Positions 36,805-48,763 of a DNA stretch of 64,000 bases are shown in pieces. This DNA is from Acidovorax sp. GBBC 1281. GTDB taxonomy: Bacteria > Pseudomonadota > Gammaproteobacteria > Burkholderiales > Burkholderiaceae_C. The notes under the pieces were generated by a model that saw nothing but the letters and a program-made list of their open reading frames with translations, was not told where the DNA came from and did not search any database. The first letter of the stretch is position 1; every line of letters starts with the position of its first letter. The position numbers and the translations under genes were made by a program. Where the stretch lies: NCBI RefSeq assembly GCF_028473645.1, contig NZ_CP097269.1, positions 5,417,501 through 5,481,500 on the forward strand, read 5' to 3'.

Positions 36805-36829
36805 GGGTAGACTCCTGCGAAAAGTCTAC

Positions 36830-36847
36830 TAAACGGCCGGCAAGTAA
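36830..36847. promoter_or_regulatory. TetR-type operator, copy C
   Basis: On the minus strand TTACTTGCCGGCCGTTTA: left half and core GCCGGC match the consensus, the right arm is degenerate. It begins 26 bp upstream of the Bug receptor start, a position suited to repression. Confidence 0.55.
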
Positions 36848-36955
36848 ATGAACAGGGAAAACCCGCGCCGCGTGCCAGGAAGGCCAGAAACGAACAAGCC
36901 GCCCCGGCACAGACCGGAGCGGCTTGGAATGGCGCCCGAGGAAAGGTGGCGCGCG

Positions 36956-37585
36956 CTACTGCAGCAGGCCGCCGAACGCCATATCGAGGTACTGCTCGAT
37001 CACCTGCCGGGTGGTGAGGCGCCCTCCAGGCACATGCCACCGCGCGATGTGGTTCAGCATGGACAGCAGCATGCGCCCGGCCATGGCCGGGTCCACCGCG
37101 CGGAACTGCCCTGCAGCGGTGGCCTGCGCGATGCTGTCGCGCAGCAGGTGTTCGTACTCGTCGCGCAGATAGACCGCCATGGCACGCGGGTCAACCGCGC
37201 TGCCGGACCAGAAGGCGTTGGAGCCGGCGATCCAGGAATGGCGGCTGCGGTCGAGGAAGTCGGCCGACGACTGCATGAACAATCGCACCTTGTCGACCGG
37301 CGTGGCGCCCCCGGCCATCGCCTCGCGCACGGAGTCCACCAGCGCCTGCATGGATTCCAGCACGATGCGCTCGTAGAGCGCTTCCTTGTTGGGGAAGTGG
37401 TAGTACAGCGCCGCCTTGGTGATCTTGGCCTCTTCGGCGATGTCACGCAACGAAGTGCCCTCGTACCCGCGCTGCGCAAACAAGCGGCATGCAATGTCGA
37501 TGAGCTGTTCCTGCCGGGTGTCGGAGCGGGTCGTGGGCGCCGAGTCGACGGGGTCGTTCGCCGAAGCGGCTGGACGGTTTGCCAT
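36956..37585 (-). CDS. TetR-family regulator of the catabolic island
   Basis: 209 residues. The helix-turn-helix at about 43-66 reads GTSLRDIAEEAKITKAALYYHF, followed by a ligand-binding helical bundle. The N-terminal tail is Pro/Ala/Ser-rich. It lies 165 bp downstream of the enoyl-CoA hydratase on the same strand, behind operator copy D, so autoregulation through that site is possible. TetR repressors of acyl-CoA pathways usually respond to a CoA thioester; here that could be the ligase or dehydrogenase product. Binding to the four palindromes is inferred from position and symmetry only. Confidence 0.87.
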   Translation of the reverse strand: MANRPAASANDPVDSAPTTRSDTRQEQLIDIACRLFAQRGYEGTSLRDIAEEAKITKAALYYHFPNKEALYERIVLESMQALVDSVREAMAGGATPVDKVRLFMQSSADFLDRSRHSWIAGSNAFWSGSAVDPRAMAVYLRDEYEHLLRDSIAQATAAGQFRAVDPAMAGRMLLSMLNHIARWHVPGGRLTTRQVIEQYLDMAFGGLLQ

Positions 37586-37750
37586 AGGGGGAGGCCTCCT
37601 CTCTTTTGTAGTTCTGGCAGCCGGCCGGGCGACGGATCGGCGCCGCCCCGGTGCCACAAACCCCTCGCATCGCTGCGATGGGGATGGTGTCGTGCAGCCT
37701 CCATTTTGCAGCAGCGTCCTGGGCACAGCCCCGGCTGCTCTCTCTGCCCG

Positions 37751-38524
37751 TCAGCGGCCCACGTAAACCGGAGCGCGCTTTTCCAGGAAGGCGCGCTGGG
37801 CCTCCTTGGCATCCTCCGTCTTGGACAACGCGACGGTGTTGCCCTGCTCGTAGCGATAGGCGTCGCGCGACGGCATCAGCTGCGTCAGTCGCGCGGCCTC
37901 CTTGGCCAGCCGCAGCGCAATGGGGCTCTTGGATGCGATCTCACGCGCCAGGTCCATCGCGTAGGGCATCAGTTCCTCGGCAGGCAGGCAGGCCTCCACC
38001 AGGCCCAGGCGATAGAGTTCGGCGCCACTGACCTTCATGCCGGTGAAGAACATGCGACGTGCGCGTGAACGGCCGAACACCTCCTGCAGGAAAGTCACGC
38101 CCCCTGCGAGCCCGACGTTGATCTCGGGCATCGATACATAGCAGTCCTCGGAAGCCACCCAGATGTCGGAGGCCATCACCAGACCGAAGCCCGCACCCAT
38201 GGCGGGCCCGTTGATGGCCGCGATGACGGGCTTGGAGCATTCGACGACGGCGTAGAACGATTCGCGCACCAGCCGGTTGTGGCGGCCGTAGGCGCCCGCG
38301 GTCGCACCGAGGTTGGGGCGCTCGCGGATGTCGGCACCCGCGGAAAAAACTTTGCCTGCGCCGGTCAGCACCACGACCGAGACGTCCTCCCGATCCGACA
38401 ATTCATCGAATACCTGCGTGATCTCGGCACGCAGCTCCGCGTTCTGGGCATTGACCGGTGGCCGGTTCAGCGTCACGACGGCGATGCGGTCCTGCACCGC
38501 GAGTTGCAAGGTCTGGAAGTCCAT
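37751..38524 (-). CDS. enoyl-CoA hydratase/isomerase family protein
   Basis: 257-residue crotonase-fold protein. SAGADI at 61-66 and NGPAMGAGFGLVMASD form the oxyanion hole; MPEINVGLAGG keeps one acidic residue at the second catalytic position. The first catalytic Glu of classical hydratase (as in GGGCEL) is replaced by Gly in GAGFGL, so the chemistry may be isomerisation, hydrolysis or C-C cleavage rather than simple hydration. AAGGAG precedes ATG 38524. It is the first gene of the unit that includes the TetR regulator. Confidence 0.85.
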   Translation of the reverse strand: MDFQTLQLAVQDRIAVVTLNRPPVNAQNAELRAEITQVFDELSDREDVSVVVLTGAGKVFSAGADIRERPNLGATAGAYGRHNRLVRESFYAVVECSKPVIAAINGPAMGAGFGLVMASDIWVASEDCYVSMPEINVGLAGGVTFLQEVFGRSRARRMFFTGMKVSGAELYRLGLVEACLPAEELMPYAMDLAREIASKSPIALRLAKEAARLTQLMPSRDAYRYEQGNTVALSKTEDAKEAQRAFLEKRAPVYVGR

Positions 38525-38579
38525 ATATCTCCTTGTGTGGCATGGAATCTCGCCACGGCCAAAACACTGCAGTCCATTT

Positions 38580-38597
38580 TTACCTGCCGGGCGGTAA
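38580..38597. promoter_or_regulatory. TetR-type operator, copy D
   Basis: TTACCTGCCGGGCGGTAA, one core base off the palindrome TTACNNGCCGGCNNGTAA, 55 bp upstream of the enoyl-CoA hydratase start and thus in front of the unit that ends with the TetR gene itself. Confidence 0.65.
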
Positions 38598-38736
38598 TTG
38601 AACTTTCGGAGAAATCCGCAGGGCATGCAAGCAGGCGACTACGGAAAAACCGGCAGATTTGTCCCGGCAGCGACATGGCAGTCCAGATCAAGTCCACCAT
38701 CCACATAACCCCATGCCTTTTTTGCATGAAAGTAAT

Positions 38737-38755
38737 GCCTGTCTGACAGACAGGC
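38737..38755. promoter_or_regulatory. perfect 19-bp palindrome upstream of pckG
   Basis: GCCTGTCTGACAGACAGGC: nine-base arms around one central base, about 200 bp before the pckG start. No T tract follows in either direction, so it looks like a regulator site and not a terminator. The binding protein is unknown. Confidence 0.5.
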
Positions 38756-38954
38756 GCGGGTGGGATTCATAAAATCGTCATCCCAGCCGACCCGCGGACC
38801 CTGCAGCTCTCGCCGCACTCGCCGCCCGCCGACTGAGCATCCAGCCGTTTTTTCAAAGGCAGCGCTCAGAAGACCCATGCGCAGGCCCCCACGTCGCGCC
38901 GCTCGTCGGCAGCTTCTTTTGAAAAAACTGTTTTTCAACTTCAGGAAGCTCCCG

Positions 38955-40841
38955 ATGAACGCACCCACCATGCAAGGCCTGGATCTCAAAGCCCCCGCCT
39001 ACGTCAAAAACGCCCGCCTGCTCGCCTGGGTGGCCGACATGGCCGTCCTCTGCAAGCCCGACACCATCTACTGGTGCGACGGTTCCCAGGAAGAGTACGA
39101 CCGCCTCTGCCAGCAACTGGTCGGTGCCGGCACGTTCCAGAAACTCAATCCCGCCAAGCGCCCCGGCAGCTACCTTGCCTGGTCCGACCCGAGCGACGTG
39201 GCCCGTGTGGAAGACCGCACCTACATCTGCTCCGCCCAGAAGGAAGACGCCGGCCCCACCAACAACTGGATGGCACCGGCCGAGATGCGCGCCACGCTGC
39301 AGCCGCTGTTCGACGGCTGCATGAAGGGCCGCACCATGTACGTGGTGCCGTTCAGCATGGGCCCGCTGGGCTCGCCCATCGCACATGTGGGCATCGAGCT
39401 ATCCGACAGCCCCTACGTCGCCGTGAACATGAAGATCATGACCCGCATGGGCCGTGCCGTGTACGACGTGCTGGGCATGGAAGGCGACTTCGTTCCCTGC
39501 GTGCACACCGTGGGCGCACCCCTGCAAGCCGGCCAGAAGGACGTGTCCTGGCCTTGCAACAAGACCAAGTACATCGTGCACTACCCCGAAACGCGCGAGA
39601 TCTGGTCGTATGGCTCGGGCTACGGCGGCAACGCGCTGCTGGGCAAGAAGTGCTTCGCGCTGCGCATCGCTTCCACCATGGGCCGCGCGGCTGCTGGCGG
39701 CCCCTCCGGTAGCCCGGGCTGGCTGGCCGAGCACATGCTGATCCTGGGTGTCTCGAACCCCGAAGGCAAGAAGTACCACGTGGCCGCCGCCTTCCCGAGC
39801 GCCTGCGGCAAGACCAACTTCTCCATGCTGGTGCCACCCAAGGCGTTCGAAGGCTGGAAGGTCACCACCATCGGCGACGACATCGCCTGGATCAAGCCCC
39901 AGGCAGATGGCAGCCTGCGCGCCATCAACCCCGAAGCCGGCTATTTCGGCGTGGCCCCGGGTACGAACTACCACACCAACCCCAACTGCATGGCCAGCCT
40001 GGACAAGAACGTGATCTTCACGAACGTCGCGCTGACCGACGACGGCGACGTGTGGTGGGAAGGCATGGAAAAGGACACCGGCAAGCTGCCCGACCACCTG
40101 ATCGACTGGCAAGGCAAGGACTGGACGCCCCAGATCGCCAAGGAAACCGGCGCCAAGGCCGCCCACCCCAACGCGCGCTTCACCGTGGCTGCCACCAACA
40201 ACCCCGCGCTCGACGAAGCCTGGGACGACCCCAAGGGCGTGAAGATCGACGCATTCATCTTCGGTGGCCGCCGCTCCACCACGGTGCCGCTGGTGACCGA
40301 AGCCCGCAACTGGACGGAGGGCGTCTACATGGCCGCCACCATGGGCTCCGAGACGACTGCCGCCGCCGCCGGCCAGCAGGGCGTGGTGCGCCGCGACCCG
40401 TTCGCCATGCTGCCCTTCATGGGCTACAACATGAGCGACTACTTCCAGCACTGGCTGAACATGGGCGAGAAAATCGCGGCCGCCGGCGCACAACAGCCGA
40501 AGATCTACACCACCAACTGGTTCCGCAAGGGCGACGACGGCAAGTTCGTCTGGCCCGGCTATGGCGACAACATGCGCGTGCTCAAGTGGATGATCGACCG
40601 CATCGAAGGCCAGGCCAGCGGCCAGGACACGCCGATCGGCACCGCCCCCCAGTACGGCGAGATCAACTGGACGGGCATCGAATTCACCCCGGCCCAGTTC
40701 GACACGGTCACCCGCATCGATGCCGCCGCCTGGGCCGACGAACTGAAGCTGCACACAGCCCATTTCGATCAACTGGCCTACCACCTGCCTGCCGCGTTGC
40801 TGGACACGAAGGCTGCGCTGGAAAAGCGCTTGGCTGGCTGA
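38955..40841 (+). CDS. pckG: phosphoenolpyruvate carboxykinase (GTP)
   Basis: 628 residues, the usual length of GTP-dependent [17 protein letters not shown] is the kinase P-loop, [14 protein letters not shown] and the metal-binding region after TIGDDIAWI are intact, and NWFRKG lies near the C-terminus. It converts oxaloacetate plus GTP to PEP, the entry to gluconeogenesis from organic acids, which matches a genome that grows on aromatic and other acids. AGGAAG precedes ATG 38955. Monocistronic, closed by a terminator. Confidence 0.95.
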   Translation: MNAPTMQGLDLKAPAYVKNARLLAWVADMAVLCKPDTIYWCDGSQEEYDRLCQQLVGAGTFQKLNPAKRPGSYLAWSDPSDVARVEDRTYICSAQKEDAGPTNNWMAPAEMRATLQPLFDGCMKGRTMYVVPFSMGPLGSPIAHVGIELSDSPYVAVNMKIMTRMGRAVYDVLGMEGDFVPCVHTVGAPLQAGQKDVSWPCNKTKYIVHYPETREIWSYGSGYGGNALLGKKCFALRIASTMGRAAAGGPSGSPGWLAEHMLILGVSNPEGKKYHVAAAFPSACGKTNFSMLVPPKAFEGWKVTTIGDDIAWIKPQADGSLRAINPEAGYFGVAPGTNYHTNPNCMASLDKNVIFTNVALTDDGDVWWEGMEKDTGKLPDHLIDWQGKDWTPQIAKETGAKAAHPNARFTVAATNNPALDEAWDDPKGVKIDAFIFGGRRSTTVPLVTEARNWTEGVYMAATMGSETTAAAAGQQGVVRRDPFAMLPFMGYNMSDYFQHWLNMGEKIAAAGAQQPKIYTTNWFRKGDDGKFVWPGYGDNMRVLKWMIDRIEGQASGQDTPIGTAPQYGEINWTGIEFTPAQFDTVTRIDAAAWADELKLHTAHFDQLAYHLPAALLDTKAALEKRLAG

Positions 40842-41158
40842 TCCCTTCGCGCACGGGGTTCGGTGGCGCCACGCCCCGAATGGCCGTTCGATGCACAGCG
40901 CCCGGTCCGCACAGCGGCCCGGGCGCTTTTTCGTGGTGGCACAGATCACCTTCCAATTAAAAGTCATTATCATTTAGACCGTTCTTTCGGCTAAATTCGC
41001 AGGCGGCCAACTCCCACCGGGCATCGCACCGCACACGTCCCCACTGCCCCGTCTTCGCATGAGGCCGACAATGCCGCTGCGCCGCCCGGTTCGCCGGGTT
41101 GCGCACCCGCTTCCTGCGCCCTCGGCGCTGGCACTCTTCTCCCCTCGACGGGCCCGAC
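40842..41158. other. gap between pckG and the RND operon
   Basis: A 317-bp stretch with no gene. After the pckG terminator comes an A+T-rich patch (about 40950-41000) with GTCATTATCATTTA at 40963-40976, which resembles half of a Fur box, then ordinary GC-rich sequence leading to the adaptor gene. Confidence 0.5.
40897..40931 (+). terminator. rho-independent terminator of pckG
   Basis: AGCGCCCGG and CCGGGCGCT arms around a 13-base loop, followed by a five-T run. Confidence 0.8.
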
Positions 41159-42433
41159 ATGGTTGAAATGGTTTCTGAGCGGATGCCGGCGGCATCCACA
41201 CGCCGTCTCTGGCTGCGGCTGCTGGGCTGCGTGGTGCTGGTGTTGCTGGCCTGGGTGGCGTGGTATCTCGTGTGGCGCCAACCTGCGTTGCAGGAAACGG
41301 GGCCCAGTCCCTGGAGCGGACCCATTCCGGTGCGCCTCGTGGGTGTGCAGCGGCAGGCCATGGACGAGCAGATCAAGGCCATCGGCACCGTGACTGCACT
41401 GCAAAGCGTGACCGTGCGCAGCCGCGTGGACGGCCAGTTGGCGCGCGTGCTGTTTCAGGAGGGCCAAGAGGTGCGGCGTGGCCAGGTGCTGGCCGAGATC
41501 GACCCCGCACCCTTCCGCGTGAAGCTGGCACAGGCCGAGGGCCTGCAGCAGCAGATGCAGGCGCAACTGCAAAGCGCGGAGCGCGACGTGGCGCGCTACC
41601 GCACGCTGCTGCAGCAGGACTCCATCGCGCGGCAGCAGCTGGAAACCCAGGAAGCCCTGGTGGCCCAACTGCGCGGCAGCCTGGCGACTGTGCGCGCCCA
41701 GGTGCAGGAGGCCCAGTTGCAGCTGTCGTACACGCGGATCGAGGCCCCGGTGGCCGGCCGCCTGGGCATGCGGCGGGTCGATGCGGGCAATCTGGTCGCG
41801 ACGGCCGATGCCCAGGGCCTGGTGTCCATCACGCAGACGCACCCCATCACGGTGCTGTTCGCCATTCCCGAAACCCAGCTGCCGGCCGTGCGTGCCGGCG
41901 CACACGGCGCACGGCCCCTGGTGGTGCAGGCCTGGGACCGTGCCGAAGCCGCCCTGCTGGGTACCGGCCGGCTGACCACCCTGGACAACCAGATCGACAC
42001 GGCCACCGGCACCTTGCGGCTCAAGGCCCAGTTCGACAATGCCGACGACGCGCTCTTTCCCAACCAGTTCGTCAACGTGCGGCTGAAAGTGCGCACGCTG
42101 GAGAATGCCCTCGTCGTGCCGGCCGATGCGGTTCAGCACGGCAGCCAGGGCCCCTACGTGTACACCGTGCGGGACGGTAAAGCCGTGCTGCGCCGCGTGG
42201 CGCTGGGTGCCAGCGATGGCGAGCGCCTGGTCGTGACCCAGGGCCTGGCCGAAGGCGATTCCGTCGTGCTGGAAGGGCTGGATCGCCTGCGGGACGGCAT
42301 CGACGTGGCGCAGGTGGTGGATGGCGAGCCCCCCCGGACCGCGCAGCAGTTGCAGCAGCGCGCGAAGGCGCAGGCCGCCGCAGCCTCCAGCGCGGCGCAA
42401 CCCGCCTCCACCCCCGCCAGCACCGCGCGCTGA
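41159..42433 (+). CDS. mdtA: RND efflux periplasmic adaptor, MdtA/MuxA type
   Basis: 424 residues. An N-terminal membrane anchor (about 17-39), a lipoyl-like half motif [19 protein letters not shown], a coiled-coil hairpin at about 118-185 and [20 protein letters not shown] mark a membrane fusion protein. The C-terminal tail is Gln/Ala-rich. It links the inner-membrane pump to an outer-membrane channel. Several in-frame ATGs (41159, 41168, 41183) are possible and none has a good Shine-Dalgarno; the first is reported. It begins the mdtABC-like operon. Confidence 0.88.
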   Translation: MVEMVSERMPAASTRRLWLRLLGCVVLVLLAWVAWYLVWRQPALQETGPSPWSGPIPVRLVGVQRQAMDEQIKAIGTVTALQSVTVRSRVDGQLARVLFQEGQEVRRGQVLAEIDPAPFRVKLAQAEGLQQQMQAQLQSAERDVARYRTLLQQDSIARQQLETQEALVAQLRGSLATVRAQVQEAQLQLSYTRIEAPVAGRLGMRRVDAGNLVATADAQGLVSITQTHPITVLFAIPETQLPAVRAGAHGARPLVVQAWDRAEAALLGTGRLTTLDNQIDTATGTLRLKAQFDNADDALFPNQFVNVRLKVRTLENALVVPADAVQHGSQGPYVYTVRDGKAVLRRVALGASDGERLVVTQGLAEGDSVVLEGLDRLRDGIDVAQVVDGEPPRTAQQLQQRAKAQAAAASSAAQPASTPASTAR

Positions 42434-42485
42434 TGGCGATGTCCCGCAACGCCCACCCGACCGTCGCCCTGGTGCCGCCGCTGCC

Positions 42486-45400
42486 ATGAATCTATCGCGC
42501 GCGTTCATCCTGCGCCCGGTAGCGACGCTGCTGCTCATGCTCGCGCTGCTCATCGCGGGGGCGATCGCCTGGCGCCTGCTGCCGGTGGCGGCGCTGCCGC
42601 AGGTGGACTACCCCGTCATCCAGGTGTTCACCTTCCAGCCCGGCGCCAGCCCGGATGTCACGGCCCGCGCCATCACCGCACCGCTGGAGCGCCGGCTCGG
42701 GCAGATCCCGGGCCTGCGGCAAATGTCGTCCACCAGCTCCAGCGGTGCCTCGGTCATCACGCTGCAGTTCATGCTGGACGCGGACTTGGCCGTGGGCGAG
42801 CAGAACGTGCAGTCCGCGCTCAACACCGCGGCCAGCCTGCTGCCCGCCGACCTGCCCGCACCGCCGATCTACCGCAAGGTGAACCCGGCCGACGCGCCCA
42901 TCCTCACCCTGGCCATCACCTCGGCGAGCCTGCCGCTGCACGAGGTGCACGACCTCGTGGAAACGCGCATGGCGCAAAAGCTCGCGCAGCTGTCGGGCGT
43001 GGGCCTGGTGAGCCTGGCCGGCGGTCAGCGCCCGGCCCTGCGCGTGCGGGTCAACCCCACGGCGCTGGCGGCGCAGCAACTGGGCATGGAAGACGTGCGC
43101 CGGGCGATCGCGGGCGCCAACGCCAACCAGCCCAAGGGCAGCTTCGACGGCCCGTACCGCACCACCTTGCTGGACGCGAACGACCAGATCACCTCGCCGG
43201 ACGCCTACCGCCGGCTCATCCTCGCCTGGCGCACCCCCACCGGCACGGTGGCGTCCAACCCGGCCGTCGCTGGCACGGGCACTGCGCCGCCGGGCGCTCC
43301 GATCCGCCTGGGCGACGTGGCCACCGCCGAATCCGGCCCGGAAGATCGCTTTCTGGCCGCATGGGCCGATCGGCAGCCCGCCGTGCTGCTCAACGTGCAG
43401 CGGCAACCGGGTGCCAACGTGATCGACGTCGCCGACCGGGTGCGCGCCCTGCTGCCCCAGCTCACCGCCACCCTGCCCGCCGCCGTGGACGTGGCGCTGC
43501 TCACCGACCGCACGCAGAGCATCCGCGCCTCGGTGCGCGACGTGCAGCTCGAGCTGGTGTTCGCGGTGGGTCTGGTCGTGCTGGTGACCTTCCTGTTCCT
43601 GCGCAGCGCCACGGCCACTTTCATTCCGGGCGTGGTGGTGCCGCTGTCGCTGGTGGGCACCTTCGGCGTGATGTATCTGCTGGGCTTTTCGGTCAACAAC
43701 CTGAGCCTGATGGCGCTCACCATCGCCACGGGCTTCGTGGTGGACGATGCCATCGTCATGCTGGAGAACATCGCGCGCCACCGAGAGCAGGGCCTGCCGC
43801 CGCTGCAGGCGGCGCTCAAGGGCGCGTCGGAGATCGGGTTCACCCTGGTCTCGCTCACCGTGTCGCTGGTGGCCGTGCTGATTCCGCTGCTGTTCATGCG
43901 CGACGTGGTCGGGCGGCTGTTCCACGAGTTCGCACTCACGCTGGCCGTGGCCATCGGAATCTCGCTGCTGGTGTCGCTCACGCTCACGCCGATGATGAGC
44001 GCCCGGCTGCTCAAGGCCCCCCTTCACGCGCCGCCCGGCGAAGGCAAGGGCACGGGCTTCATGGACCGCGTGCTCGAACGCTATGGCCGCGCGATCGATG
44101 CGGTGCTCGCGCACCAGGGCCTGACGATGCTGGCAATGCTGGCCACGTTGGTCCTCACTGTCCTGCTCTACCTGGCCGTGCCCAAGGGATTCTTTCCGGT
44201 GCAGGACAGCGGGGTGGTCCAGGTGGTGACCGAGGTGGCGCCCGACAGCTCGTTCACCGTGGTGTCGCAGCGCCAGCAGGCGCTGGCCGACGCACTGCTG
44301 CAGGAGCCGGATGTGGTGAGCCTTTCGTCCTTCGTGGGGGTGGACGGCAGCAATGCCTCGCTCTCCAGCGGGCGCATGCTCATCAACCTGCGCGCCCATG
44401 GAGAACGGCAGGCCAGTGCCCGCGCCATCCTGGACAGCCTGCGCGCCCGCGCGCGCCAGGTGGGCGGCATCACGGCCTGGTTCCAGCCGGTGCAGGAACT
44501 CTCCATCGAAGACCGCGTGAGCCGCACGCAGTACCTGTTCACCCTCACCACGCCGGACCCGGCATTGCTCGACACCTGGGTGCCCCGCCTGGTAGAGCGG
44601 CTGCGCGCCCGCGCCGAACTGGCGGACGTGGCCAGCGATCTGCAGCAACAGGGCCTGCAGGCGCATGTGGAGGTGGACCGCGACGCCGCTGCGCGCCTGG
44701 GCCTCACCGTGGCCGACATCGCCACCGCCTTGCAGAACGCCTACGCGCAGCGGCAGATCGCCACTCTGTTCACTCAGGCCAGCCAGTACCGCGTGGTGCT
44801 GGAGGTCGATCCGCGCCACGCACGCGGGCTGGATGCGCTGCAGACCACGTTCGTGTCCACCCCGTCCGGGCGCAGCGTGCCGCTGGCGGCCGTGGCGCGC
44901 ATCACCCAGCAGCCCGCGCCGCTGCAGGTCCTGCAGCAGGGCCAGTTTCCAGCGGCCACGGTGTCGTTCAACCTGGGCGCGGGCCACTCGCTCGGGGCGG
45001 CCGTGGCGGCCATCGAACGGGAGCTTGCGGCCACCGGCCTGCCGCCCCAGATCGAGACGCGCTTTCAGGGCGCGGCCGAGGCGTTCCGCGCATCGCTGTC
45101 CAACACGCTTTGGCTGGTGTTGGCAGCGGTCGTCACCATGTACATCGTGCTCGGGGTGCTCTACGAAAGCACCATCCACCCCATCACCATCCTATCCACG
45201 CTGCCCTCGGCCACCGTCGGCGCGCTGCTGGCCCTGCTCGTCAGCGGCCGCCCGCTGGACCTGATCGCGGTGATCGGCATCGTGCTGCTCATCGGCCTAG
45301 TGAAGAAGAATGGGATCATGATGGTGGACTTCGCCCTGGATGCGCAGCGCCGCCTCGGGCTGCCCGCGCACGAGGCCATCCGGTGTGCCGCGCTGCTGCG

Positions 45401-45647
45401 CCTGCGCCCCATCCTCATGACGACGCTGGCCGCCCTGGTGGGCGCACTGCCCCTCATGCTCGCACAGGGCTCGGGCGCGGAGTTGCGCCAGCCGCTGGGC
45501 ATCGTGATGGTGGGCGGGCTGGTGGTCAGCCAGGTGCTCACGCTCTTCACCACCCCCGTGGTGTATCTTTATTTCGACCGGCTGGGGCAGAGGCTCTCGC
45601 GCCGCCGTGCGGCCTGGCAGGACGGCACGGCGGGCAGCGGGCCATGA
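42486..45647 (+). CDS. mdtB: RND multidrug efflux permease, MdtB/MuxB type
   Basis: 1053-residue HAE1-type RND pump. The N-terminal [21 protein letters not shown] helix, two large periplasmic loops, and the proton-relay helix with [12 protein letters not shown] (paired Asp) are intact, as is a second hydrophobic block from about 860. MdtB works as a heteromer with MdtC. The C-terminus overlaps the MdtC start by four bases (ATGA). Substrates are likely hydrophobic drugs, bile-salt-like compounds or plant toxins. No outer-membrane channel gene is next to it. Confidence 0.9.
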   Translation: MNLSRAFILRPVATLLLMLALLIAGAIAWRLLPVAALPQVDYPVIQVFTFQPGASPDVTARAITAPLERRLGQIPGLRQMSSTSSSGASVITLQFMLDADLAVGEQNVQSALNTAASLLPADLPAPPIYRKVNPADAPILTLAITSASLPLHEVHDLVETRMAQKLAQLSGVGLVSLAGGQRPALRVRVNPTALAAQQLGMEDVRRAIAGANANQPKGSFDGPYRTTLLDANDQITSPDAYRRLILAWRTPTGTVASNPAVAGTGTAPPGAPIRLGDVATAESGPEDRFLAAWADRQPAVLLNVQRQPGANVIDVADRVRALLPQLTATLPAAVDVALLTDRTQSIRASVRDVQLELVFAVGLVVLVTFLFLRSATATFIPGVVVPLSLVGTFGVMYLLGFSVNNLSLMALTIATGFVVDDAIVMLENIARHREQGLPPLQAALKGASEIGFTLVSLTVSLVAVLIPLLFMRDVVGRLFHEFALTLAVAIGISLLVSLTLTPMMSARLLKAPLHAPPGEGKGTGFMDRVLERYGRAIDAVLAHQGLTMLAMLATLVLTVLLYLAVPKGFFPVQDSGVVQVVTEVAPDSSFTVVSQRQQALADALLQEPDVVSLSSFVGVDGSNASLSSGRMLINLRAHGERQASARAILDSLRARARQVGGITAWFQPVQELSIEDRVSRTQYLFTLTTPDPALLDTWVPRLVERLRARAELADVASDLQQQGLQAHVEVDRDAAARLGLTVADIATALQNAYAQRQIATLFTQASQYRVVLEVDPRHARGLDALQTTFVSTPSGRSVPLAAVARITQQPAPLQVLQQGQFPAATVSFNLGAGHSLGAAVAAIERELAATGLPPQIETRFQGAAEAFRASLSNTLWLVLAAVVTMYIVLGVLYESTIHPITILSTLPSATVGALLALLVSGRPLDLIAVIGIVLLIGLVKKNGIMMVDFALDAQRRLGLPAHEAIRCAALLRLRPILMTTLAALVGALPLMLAQGSGAELRQPLGIVMVGGLVVSQVLTLFTTPVVYLYFDRLGQRLSRRRAAWQDGTAGSGP

Positions 45648-48600
45648 ACCTGGCGCGCCTGTGCATCCGCCGCCCGGTGGCCACCTCGCTGCTGTCGCTG
45701 GCGCTGGTGCTCATGGGCCTGCTGGCTTGGCGGCTGCTGCCCGTGGCGGCGCTGCCGCAGGTGGACTACCCCGTCATCCGCGTGAGCGCCAGCCTGCCCG
45801 GCGGCAGCCCCGAAAGCATGGCCGCCACCGTGGCCGCCCCGCTGGAGCGCGCCCTCGGTGCGATTGCCGGCGTGGCGGCCATCTCGTCCAGCAGCAACCA
45901 GGGCACGACAGAGGTGAAGCTCGAGTTCGTGCTGGGCCGCGACCTGGATTCGGCCGCGCGCGACGTGCAGGCGGCGATCAACGCAGTGCGCAGCCAGTTG
46001 CCGGCGGGCATGAAGGGCAACCCGACCTTCCGCAAGATCCAGTCGTCCCAGCGGCCCATCGTGGTGCTGGCGCTGTCGTCGCCGGACCTCGCGCCCTCGG
46101 CGCTGTACGACGCCGCCTCCACGATCCTGGCGCAGAAGATCGCGCAGGTACCGGGTGTGTCCGATGTCTCGGTCGGGGGCGCCTCGCTGCCAGCGGTGCG
46201 GGTGCAGCTCGATCCGGGCGCCCTGGCGCACCAGGGGCTGTCGCTGGACGAAGTGCGGTCGGCCATCGTGCGGGCCGGCTCGGTGCAGCCCCTGGGCGCG
46301 GTGGAAGAAGGCGCCCACCACTGGCCCCTGGCGCTGGATGGCGCGCCGGCCCGGGCGGCCGACTACGAGTCGCTCGTGGTGCGCTGGGCCGAGAACGCCC
46401 CGGTGCGACTGTCCGACGTGGCGCGGGTGACCGACTCCACCGAGAACCGCTACAGCAGCGGCTTCCACAACGAGTGCGATGCCGTCATCCTGCAGGTGCG
46501 GCGCCAGCCGGGCGCCAATACGGTGGCGACCGTGGACGCGATCCGCGCGCAGCTGCCCTACCTGCGCACGCTGGTGCCTGCGAGCGCGCGGCTGGACATC
46601 GTCGTCGAGCGTTCGCAGGGCATCCGGGCCACGCTGCGCGAGGCGCATCTCACGCTCGCGCTCTCGGTGGCGCTGGTGGTGGCCGTGGTGGCGGCCTTCC
46701 TCGGGCGGCTGCGCACGGCGCTCATTCCCACCGTGGCGATCCCGGTGTCGCTCATCGGCACGTTCACGGTGATGTACCTGGCGGGCTTTTCGCTCAACAA
46801 CCTGTCGCTCATGGCCCTCATCGTGGCGGCCGGCCTGGTGGTGGACGACGCCATCGTGGTGCTGGAAAACGTGGAGCGCTACATCGAGCGCGGCATGACG
46901 CCGTTGCGCGCCGCGCTGCGCGGCGCGGGCGAAGTGGGTTTCACGCTGGTGGCGATGACGCTCGCCCTCGTGGTGGTCTTCGTCTCGATCCTGTTCATGG
47001 GCGGCGTGGTGCAGCGGCTGTTCCGCGAGTTCTCCATCACGCTGGCGGCGGCGGTGGTGATCTCGCTGGTGGTGTCCCTGACGCTCACGCCCGTGCTGTG
47101 CGCCTATGGCCTGCGCGGGCAGCGCAGCGCACGCCAGGCACAGGCGCGGCATGCCTGGGCCGCTCGCGTGGGGGCCGCCAGCGCCGCGATGCTGGCCGAC
47201 CTGCGCCACGGCTACGACCGCAGCCTGGGCTGGGCGCTGCGCCACAGCTTCGTGGTGCTGCTCGCATTCCTGGCCGTGGTAGGCGTGAACGTGTGGCTCT
47301 ACCAGTCGCTGCCCAAGATCATGATGCCGCGGCAGGACACCGGCATCGTCCACGCTTTCATCCGCGGCGACGATGGCTTTTCGTTCCAGGTGATGCAGCC
47401 GAAGATCGAGGCCTACCGCCGTCTGCTGCTGGCTGACCCGGCCGTGGCCCACGTGGCCGGCACCAGCGGCGGCAGCGGCAGCATCGCCAACAGTTTTTTC
47501 ATCGTCAGCCTCAAACCCCTGGCGGAGCGTGGCGGCGAGCCGACGCAAGCCGTGGTCAACCGGCTTCGCGAGAAGGCGCCAGCCGTGCCGGGCGGGGTGC
47601 TGAGCCCCAGCATCGAGCAGGACATCCAGATCGGCGGCGTGTCGTTCGGCGAGGCCGAGACGGCCGTCATCCTGCGCTCGGGCGAAGTTCGCTCGCTGCG
47701 CACCTGGGCCCGGAAGGTGTCGCTGGCCATGGGCGAGGCACCGGAATTCACCGACGTGCAGGCCGTGAGCGACGGTGGCGCGCAGCAGGTGGTGGTGGAC
47801 ATCGACCGCGAGGCCGCGCAGCGGCTGGGGGTGGACATGCAGGCCGTGGCGTCCGTGTTGAACAACTCCTACGCCCAGCGCCAGGTGACCACGCTGTACG
47901 ACCGGCTCAACCAGTACCGCGTGGTGATGGAGGTGGACCCGCGCTTCACTTCGCAGCCGCAATCGCTGGCGCAGATGCAGGTGCTCACCCCGAACGGATC
48001 GCGCGTGCCGCTCACGGCCTTTGCCACGTGGCGCTACGGGCTGGCGGAGGACCAGGTGTGGCACGACGCTCTGTTCGCGTCGATGTACATCGGCTACAGC
48101 CTCGCCCCCGGCGTGACGCAGGAGCAGGGCCAGCGTGCACTCAACGCCGTGATGGCGCGCGTCATGCTGCCCGCCTCGGTGCACCTGGCACCGTCCGGGG
48201 AAGACGCGGCACGGGCCGGCGCGGTGCGCTCGCAGCCCTGGCTCATCCTGGGCGTGGTGCTGGCCGTGTACCTGGTGCTTGGGGTGCTGTACGAGAGCCT
48301 GGTGCACCCGCTCACGATCCTCTCCACCGTCCCGCCGGCGGGCGTTGGCGCGCTGCTGGCGTTGTGGCTGACCAACACGCCGTTCAGCCTCATGGCGCTG
48401 CTGGGGCTGTTTCTGCTCATCGGCGTGGTCATGAAGAACGCCATCCTGATGATCGACTTCGCGCTCGACGCCCAGCGCCGCGAGGGGTTGCCGCCACAGC
48501 AGGCGATCCGCCGTGCGGCGGCGCTGCGGCTGCGCCCGATCCTGATGACCAATCTGGCAGGCCTGCTCGGCGCGCTGCCCCTGGTGCTCGGCACGGGCGA

Positions 48601-48763
48601 AGGCTCCGAGCTGCGGCGACCCCTGGGCCTGGCCATCATGGGGGGGCTAGCGGTCAGCCAGTTGCTCACGCTGTACACCACCCCTGTCATCTACTACGGC
48701 CTGGAGCGCTGGCGCCAGCGGTGGCTGGCAAGGGGTGCGAAGCCCGTACCCGGCGCGCCATGA
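45644..48763 (+). CDS. mdtC: RND multidrug efflux permease, MdtC/MuxC type
   Basis: 1039-residue RND pump paralogous to the gene before it: [21 protein letters not shown] start, [19 protein letters not shown] proton-relay helix, and the same loop plan. Tandem mdtB-mdtC order and translational overlap indicate a B2C trimer. Its stop codon is followed directly by A-rich sequence and a terminator that serves the opposite strand. Confidence 0.9.
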   Translation: MNLARLCIRRPVATSLLSLALVLMGLLAWRLLPVAALPQVDYPVIRVSASLPGGSPESMAATVAAPLERALGAIAGVAAISSSSNQGTTEVKLEFVLGRDLDSAARDVQAAINAVRSQLPAGMKGNPTFRKIQSSQRPIVVLALSSPDLAPSALYDAASTILAQKIAQVPGVSDVSVGGASLPAVRVQLDPGALAHQGLSLDEVRSAIVRAGSVQPLGAVEEGAHHWPLALDGAPARAADYESLVVRWAENAPVRLSDVARVTDSTENRYSSGFHNECDAVILQVRRQPGANTVATVDAIRAQLPYLRTLVPASARLDIVVERSQGIRATLREAHLTLALSVALVVAVVAAFLGRLRTALIPTVAIPVSLIGTFTVMYLAGFSLNNLSLMALIVAAGLVVDDAIVVLENVERYIERGMTPLRAALRGAGEVGFTLVAMTLALVVVFVSILFMGGVVQRLFREFSITLAAAVVISLVVSLTLTPVLCAYGLRGQRSARQAQARHAWAARVGAASAAMLADLRHGYDRSLGWALRHSFVVLLAFLAVVGVNVWLYQSLPKIMMPRQDTGIVHAFIRGDDGFSFQVMQPKIEAYRRLLLADPAVAHVAGTSGGSGSIANSFFIVSLKPLAERGGEPTQAVVNRLREKAPAVPGGVLSPSIEQDIQIGGVSFGEAETAVILRSGEVRSLRTWARKVSLAMGEAPEFTDVQAVSDGGAQQVVVDIDREAAQRLGVDMQAVASVLNNSYAQRQVTTLYDRLNQYRVVMEVDPRFTSQPQSLAQMQVLTPNGSRVPLTAFATWRYGLAEDQVWHDALFASMYIGYSLAPGVTQEQGQRALNAVMARVMLPASVHLAPSGEDAARAGAVRSQPWLILGVVLAVYLVLGVLYESLVHPLTILSTVPPAGVGALLALWLTNTPFSLMALLGLFLLIGVVMKNAILMIDFALDAQRREGLPPQQAIRRAAALRLRPILMTNLAGLLGALPLVLGTGEGSELRRPLGLAIMGGLAVSQLLTLYTTPVIYYGLERWRQRWLARGAKPVPGAP

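Larger units (their letters stand above)
38525..38954. other. divergent regulatory region between enoyl-CoA hydratase and pckG
   Basis: A 430-bp gap without a convincing gene. It contains the operator at 38580-38597 near the hydratase, a perfect 19-bp palindrome at 38737-38755 nearer pckG, and an A+T-richer segment (38700-38775) likely to hold the pckG promoter. Confidence 0.6.

Noticed and set aside
40963..40976. Fur-box-like GTCATTATCATTTA before the RND operon
   Set aside because: Only half of the 19-bp Fur consensus is present and no iron gene is near.
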